From an uncultured Bacillota bacterium (GTDB taxonomy: Bacteria; Bacillota_I; Bacilli_A; Erysipelotrichales; Erysipelotrichaceae): a stretch of 6,199 bases of DNA. Positions 6,113 through 6,199 of the stretch are shown here, one piece after another. The DNA lies in the NCBI GenBank assembly GCA_946619805.1, contig CAMOMM010000065.1, forward strand, positions 1 through 6,199, given 5' to 3'. The notes below the pieces were generated by a model. The model saw nothing but the letters and a program-made list of their open reading frames with translations, was not told where the DNA came from and made no database searches. The position numbers and the translations under genes were made by a program. Every line of letters starts with the position of its first letter. Positions within the stretch are counted from its first letter, which is position 1.

Positions 6113-6199
6113 CGTGCTTCACCTTCAGTTCCCTTACCAAGATATTTGTACCCCGCTGATCCTGCAGGACATCGAGTGGTGATATTCCTTTTTCTCTGA
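6105..6199 (-). CDS. C-terminal end of a probable GlpA-like (COG0579) FAD-dependent dehydrogenase; 5' part off-window
   Basis: Only the last 30 codons and the TGA at 6107-6105 are in the window; the first complete codon starts at 6197. The readable tail contains KGISPLDVLQDQRGTNILVR and ends ELKVKHDV. This resembles the tail of GlpA-like anaerobic glycerol-3-phosphate dehydrogenases in Firmicutes, which often end in a 'GISPEEV..KG..S.I' pattern (recalled, not searched). The gene order dehydrogenase - FAD/NAD(P) oxidoreductase - DUF1667 is common in anaerobes and supports the call. The stop overlaps the next start by 8 nt (ATGTATGA). The other two minus-strand frames here are also open for part or all of the stretch, so the frame choice rests on the tail resemblance and the short overlap with the next gene. 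Confidence 0.6.
   Translation of the reverse strand, partial: REKGISPLDVLQDQRGTNILVRELKVKHDV
6120..6126 (-). promoter_or_regulatory. Ribosome-binding site of the FAD oxidoreductase
   Basis: GAAGGTG lies inside the tail of the upstream gene, with its AAGG core nine bases before the ATG at 6112. It supports that start, which also places the FAD-binding motif at the very N-terminus as expected. Confidence 0.65.

Larger units (their letters stand above)
1..6199 (-). other. Single polycistronic transcription unit, both ends outside the window
   Basis: Eight genes follow one another on the minus strand. Junctions in transcription order are: 8-nt overlap, 4-nt overlap, 15-nt gap, 4-nt overlap, 12-nt gap, 13-nt gap and 8-nt overlap. 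None can hold an intrinsic terminator, a sigma-70 promoter or a riboswitch without lying inside a coding sequence. No hairpin followed by a T-run was seen at a gene end. Co-transcription is an inference from spacing; internal promoters within coding regions cannot be excluded. Confidence 0.8.

Noticed and set aside
5807..6199. Plus-strand open frame running off the right edge
   Set aside because: Antisense to the FAD-binding N-terminus of the oxidoreductase; no motif, and it opposes the direction of all other genes.

Overview
The window looks like an interior piece of one tightly packed bacterial operon. Every supported gene lies on the minus strand, so transcription runs from position 6199 towards position 1. 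Base composition is moderate, roughly 45-50% G+C by eye. The Shine-Dalgarno sequences, the split glycine dehydrogenase (separate GcvPA subunit), the YwfO-like HD protein and the DUF1667/FAD-oxidoreductase pair all point to Bacillota. A Clostridia or Erysipelotrichia relative is plausible, but the sequence alone cannot settle this.

In transcription order, the window opens with the last 30 codons of a gene resembling a GlpA-like anaerobic glycerol-3-phosphate dehydrogenase (6105-6197). A 414-aa FAD/NAD(P)-binding oxidoreductase (4868-6112) and a 115-aa cysteine-rich DUF1667 protein (4524-4871) follow. These three form a known redox set in anaerobic Firmicutes. Next comes a 399-aa HD-domain phosphohydrolase of the YwfO/SAMHD1-like type (3309-4508). 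After it is the lipoate/glycine-cleavage block: lplA (2335-3312), gcvT (1264-2322), gcvH (873-1250) and the first 293 codons of gcvPA (from 880 to the left edge). The gcvPB partner would be expected just beyond position 1.

The glycine-cleavage part reads as a self-contained module. LplA attaches lipoate to GcvH. GcvP (alpha plus the off-window beta) decarboxylates glycine onto the lipoyl arm. GcvT transfers the one-carbon unit to tetrahydrofolate. The lipoamide dehydrogenase (L-protein) needed to close the cycle is not in the window.

All seven gene junctions are overlaps of 4-8 nt or gaps of 12-15 nt. There is no room for an internal terminator or a glycine riboswitch between genes, so the promoter and terminator must lie outside. 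No mobile element, CRISPR array, RNA gene or unexplained stretch over 15 nt was seen. I found no clear novel system. The best leads are the joining of the redox triad, the HD enzyme and the glycine-cleavage genes in one transcription unit, the single retained cysteine near the FAD site of the oxidoreductase, and a perfect 18-bp palindrome inside lplA.
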